From assembly GCA_900470195.1 (NCBI GenBank), contig UEIJ01000020.1, positions 62,001-126,000 of the forward strand: a stretch of DNA of 64,000 nucleotides, written 5' to 3'. The stretch's first letter is position 1. Each line of letters opens with the position of its first letter. The stretch comes from Hyphomicrobiales bacterium. Its GTDB lineage: Bacteria; Pseudomonadota; Alphaproteobacteria; Rhizobiales; Rhizobiaceae. Shown here piece after piece: positions 63,781 through 64,000 of this stretch. The translations under genes were made by a program, and so were the position numbers. The notes beneath the pieces are model-generated. The model was not told where the DNA came from. It ran no database searches and saw only the letters and a list, made by a program, of their open reading frames with translations.

Positions 63781-63802
63781 AGTTCCCTCCTCCCATCCAT
63801 TT

Positions 63803-63836
63803 TGTAAGCGGTTTGATAAAATCGAAAACGGTTTGG
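63803..63836. promoter_or_regulatory. Paired LacI-family operators upstream of thuE
   Basis: TGTAAGCGGTTTGA (63803-63816) and CGAAAACGGTTTGG (63823-63836) both fit the AA-CG-TT core of LacI/GalR operators. Their centres are 20 bp apart, about two helical turns. ThuR is the expected repressor. Confidence 0.6.
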
Positions 63837-63940
63837 ATGGCGAAAAGGTTGCAGAGGACCGCATTTCTGTCAAGCAGCAGAATCTACAGTGCGATCCATT
63901 TCACCCATTCCCGATCTGCGCTTCAAGATAATTCAAAGGG

Positions 63941-64000
63941 TTAGGATTTCATTCCGCTGTTGATCAGCATTTCGGGCGGGCTTTCCTTGCGGCCCGCTGG
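63941..64000 (-). CDS. C-terminal tail of an upstream gene, possibly the thuR regulator (partial)
   Basis: A minus-strand frame open from the window edge ends at 63941 with PAGRKESPPEMLINSGMKS. A LacI-family regulator often sits next to thuE, and its C-terminus would end roughly like this. Only 19 residues are visible, so this is a weak assignment. Confidence 0.35.
   Translation of the reverse strand, partial: PAGRKESPPEMLINSGMKS

Overview
The window looks like a chromosomal segment of a Brucella/Ochrobactrum-type alphaproteobacterium (order Hyphomicrobiales). This rests on the gene families and their arrangement: plant-type gshA, minCDE, thuEFGKAB, nrdHIEF behind a cobalamin riboswitch, DUF1127 proteins, and CTTGAC/CTATAT-like promoters. 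It also rests on triple-hairpin RNAs with CCTCCTCCC loops, which resemble the rhizobial and Rhodobacter anti-Shine-Dalgarno ('cuckoo') RNAs. No insertion sequence, prophage or CRISPR array was seen. Species assignment is inference; no search was run.

Layout. 1-3621 (minus): an aromatic-acid-type efflux system (membrane fusion protein, DUF1656, FUSC) behind a MarR regulator. 3796-9545: housekeeping genes (rsmE, gshA, an L,D-transpeptidase, xseA, a LysR regulator). 9712-11825: a DUF1127 gene, tRNA-Gln and a TerC protein behind a probable manganese riboswitch. 11934-21109: an import and degradation island with an oligopeptide-type ABC transporter, a SelA-like PLP enzyme, a deacetylase-type amidohydrolase and RidA, with an IclR regulator in the middle. 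21300-23660: a DMT exporter and a flavin monooxygenase. 23671-29453: an RpiR regulator facing an operon in which two 5-formyltetrahydrofolate cyclo-ligase-like paralogues bracket a THI5-type ABC importer. 29511-31125: a LysE/ArgO exporter and its divergent ArgP-like regulator. 31414-33589: minCDE plus a small downstream gene.

33590-35362 has no convincing protein gene and is the most unusual part. It holds a perfect 26-bp palindrome and two divergent, structurally duplicated small-RNA genes. Each RNA carries three hairpins with CCTCCTCC-type loops, and each has a GC-rich terminator module upstream. The loops are complementary to strong Shine-Dalgarno sequences, including that of thuE at the far end of this window.

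35363-42682 encodes a probable lipid-linked pentose (arabinose or amino-pentose) pathway: a HAD-UbiA fusion, a DprE1-like oxidase, an SMR/ArnF-like flippase, an NAD-dependent reductase/epimerase, a class III aminotransferase and a GT-C-like membrane protein. 42853-47241 is nrdHIEF with a B12 riboswitch and promoter. 47316-51896 is a SoxR regulon with two textbook SoxR boxes, each inside a 19-bp promoter spacer. 51925-57648 holds leuA, an AraC regulator, an iron alcohol dehydrogenase and a permease. 57691-63780 is thuBAKGFE for trehalose-type disaccharides, with two LacI-type operators upstream and the tail of another gene, possibly its regulator, at the window edge.
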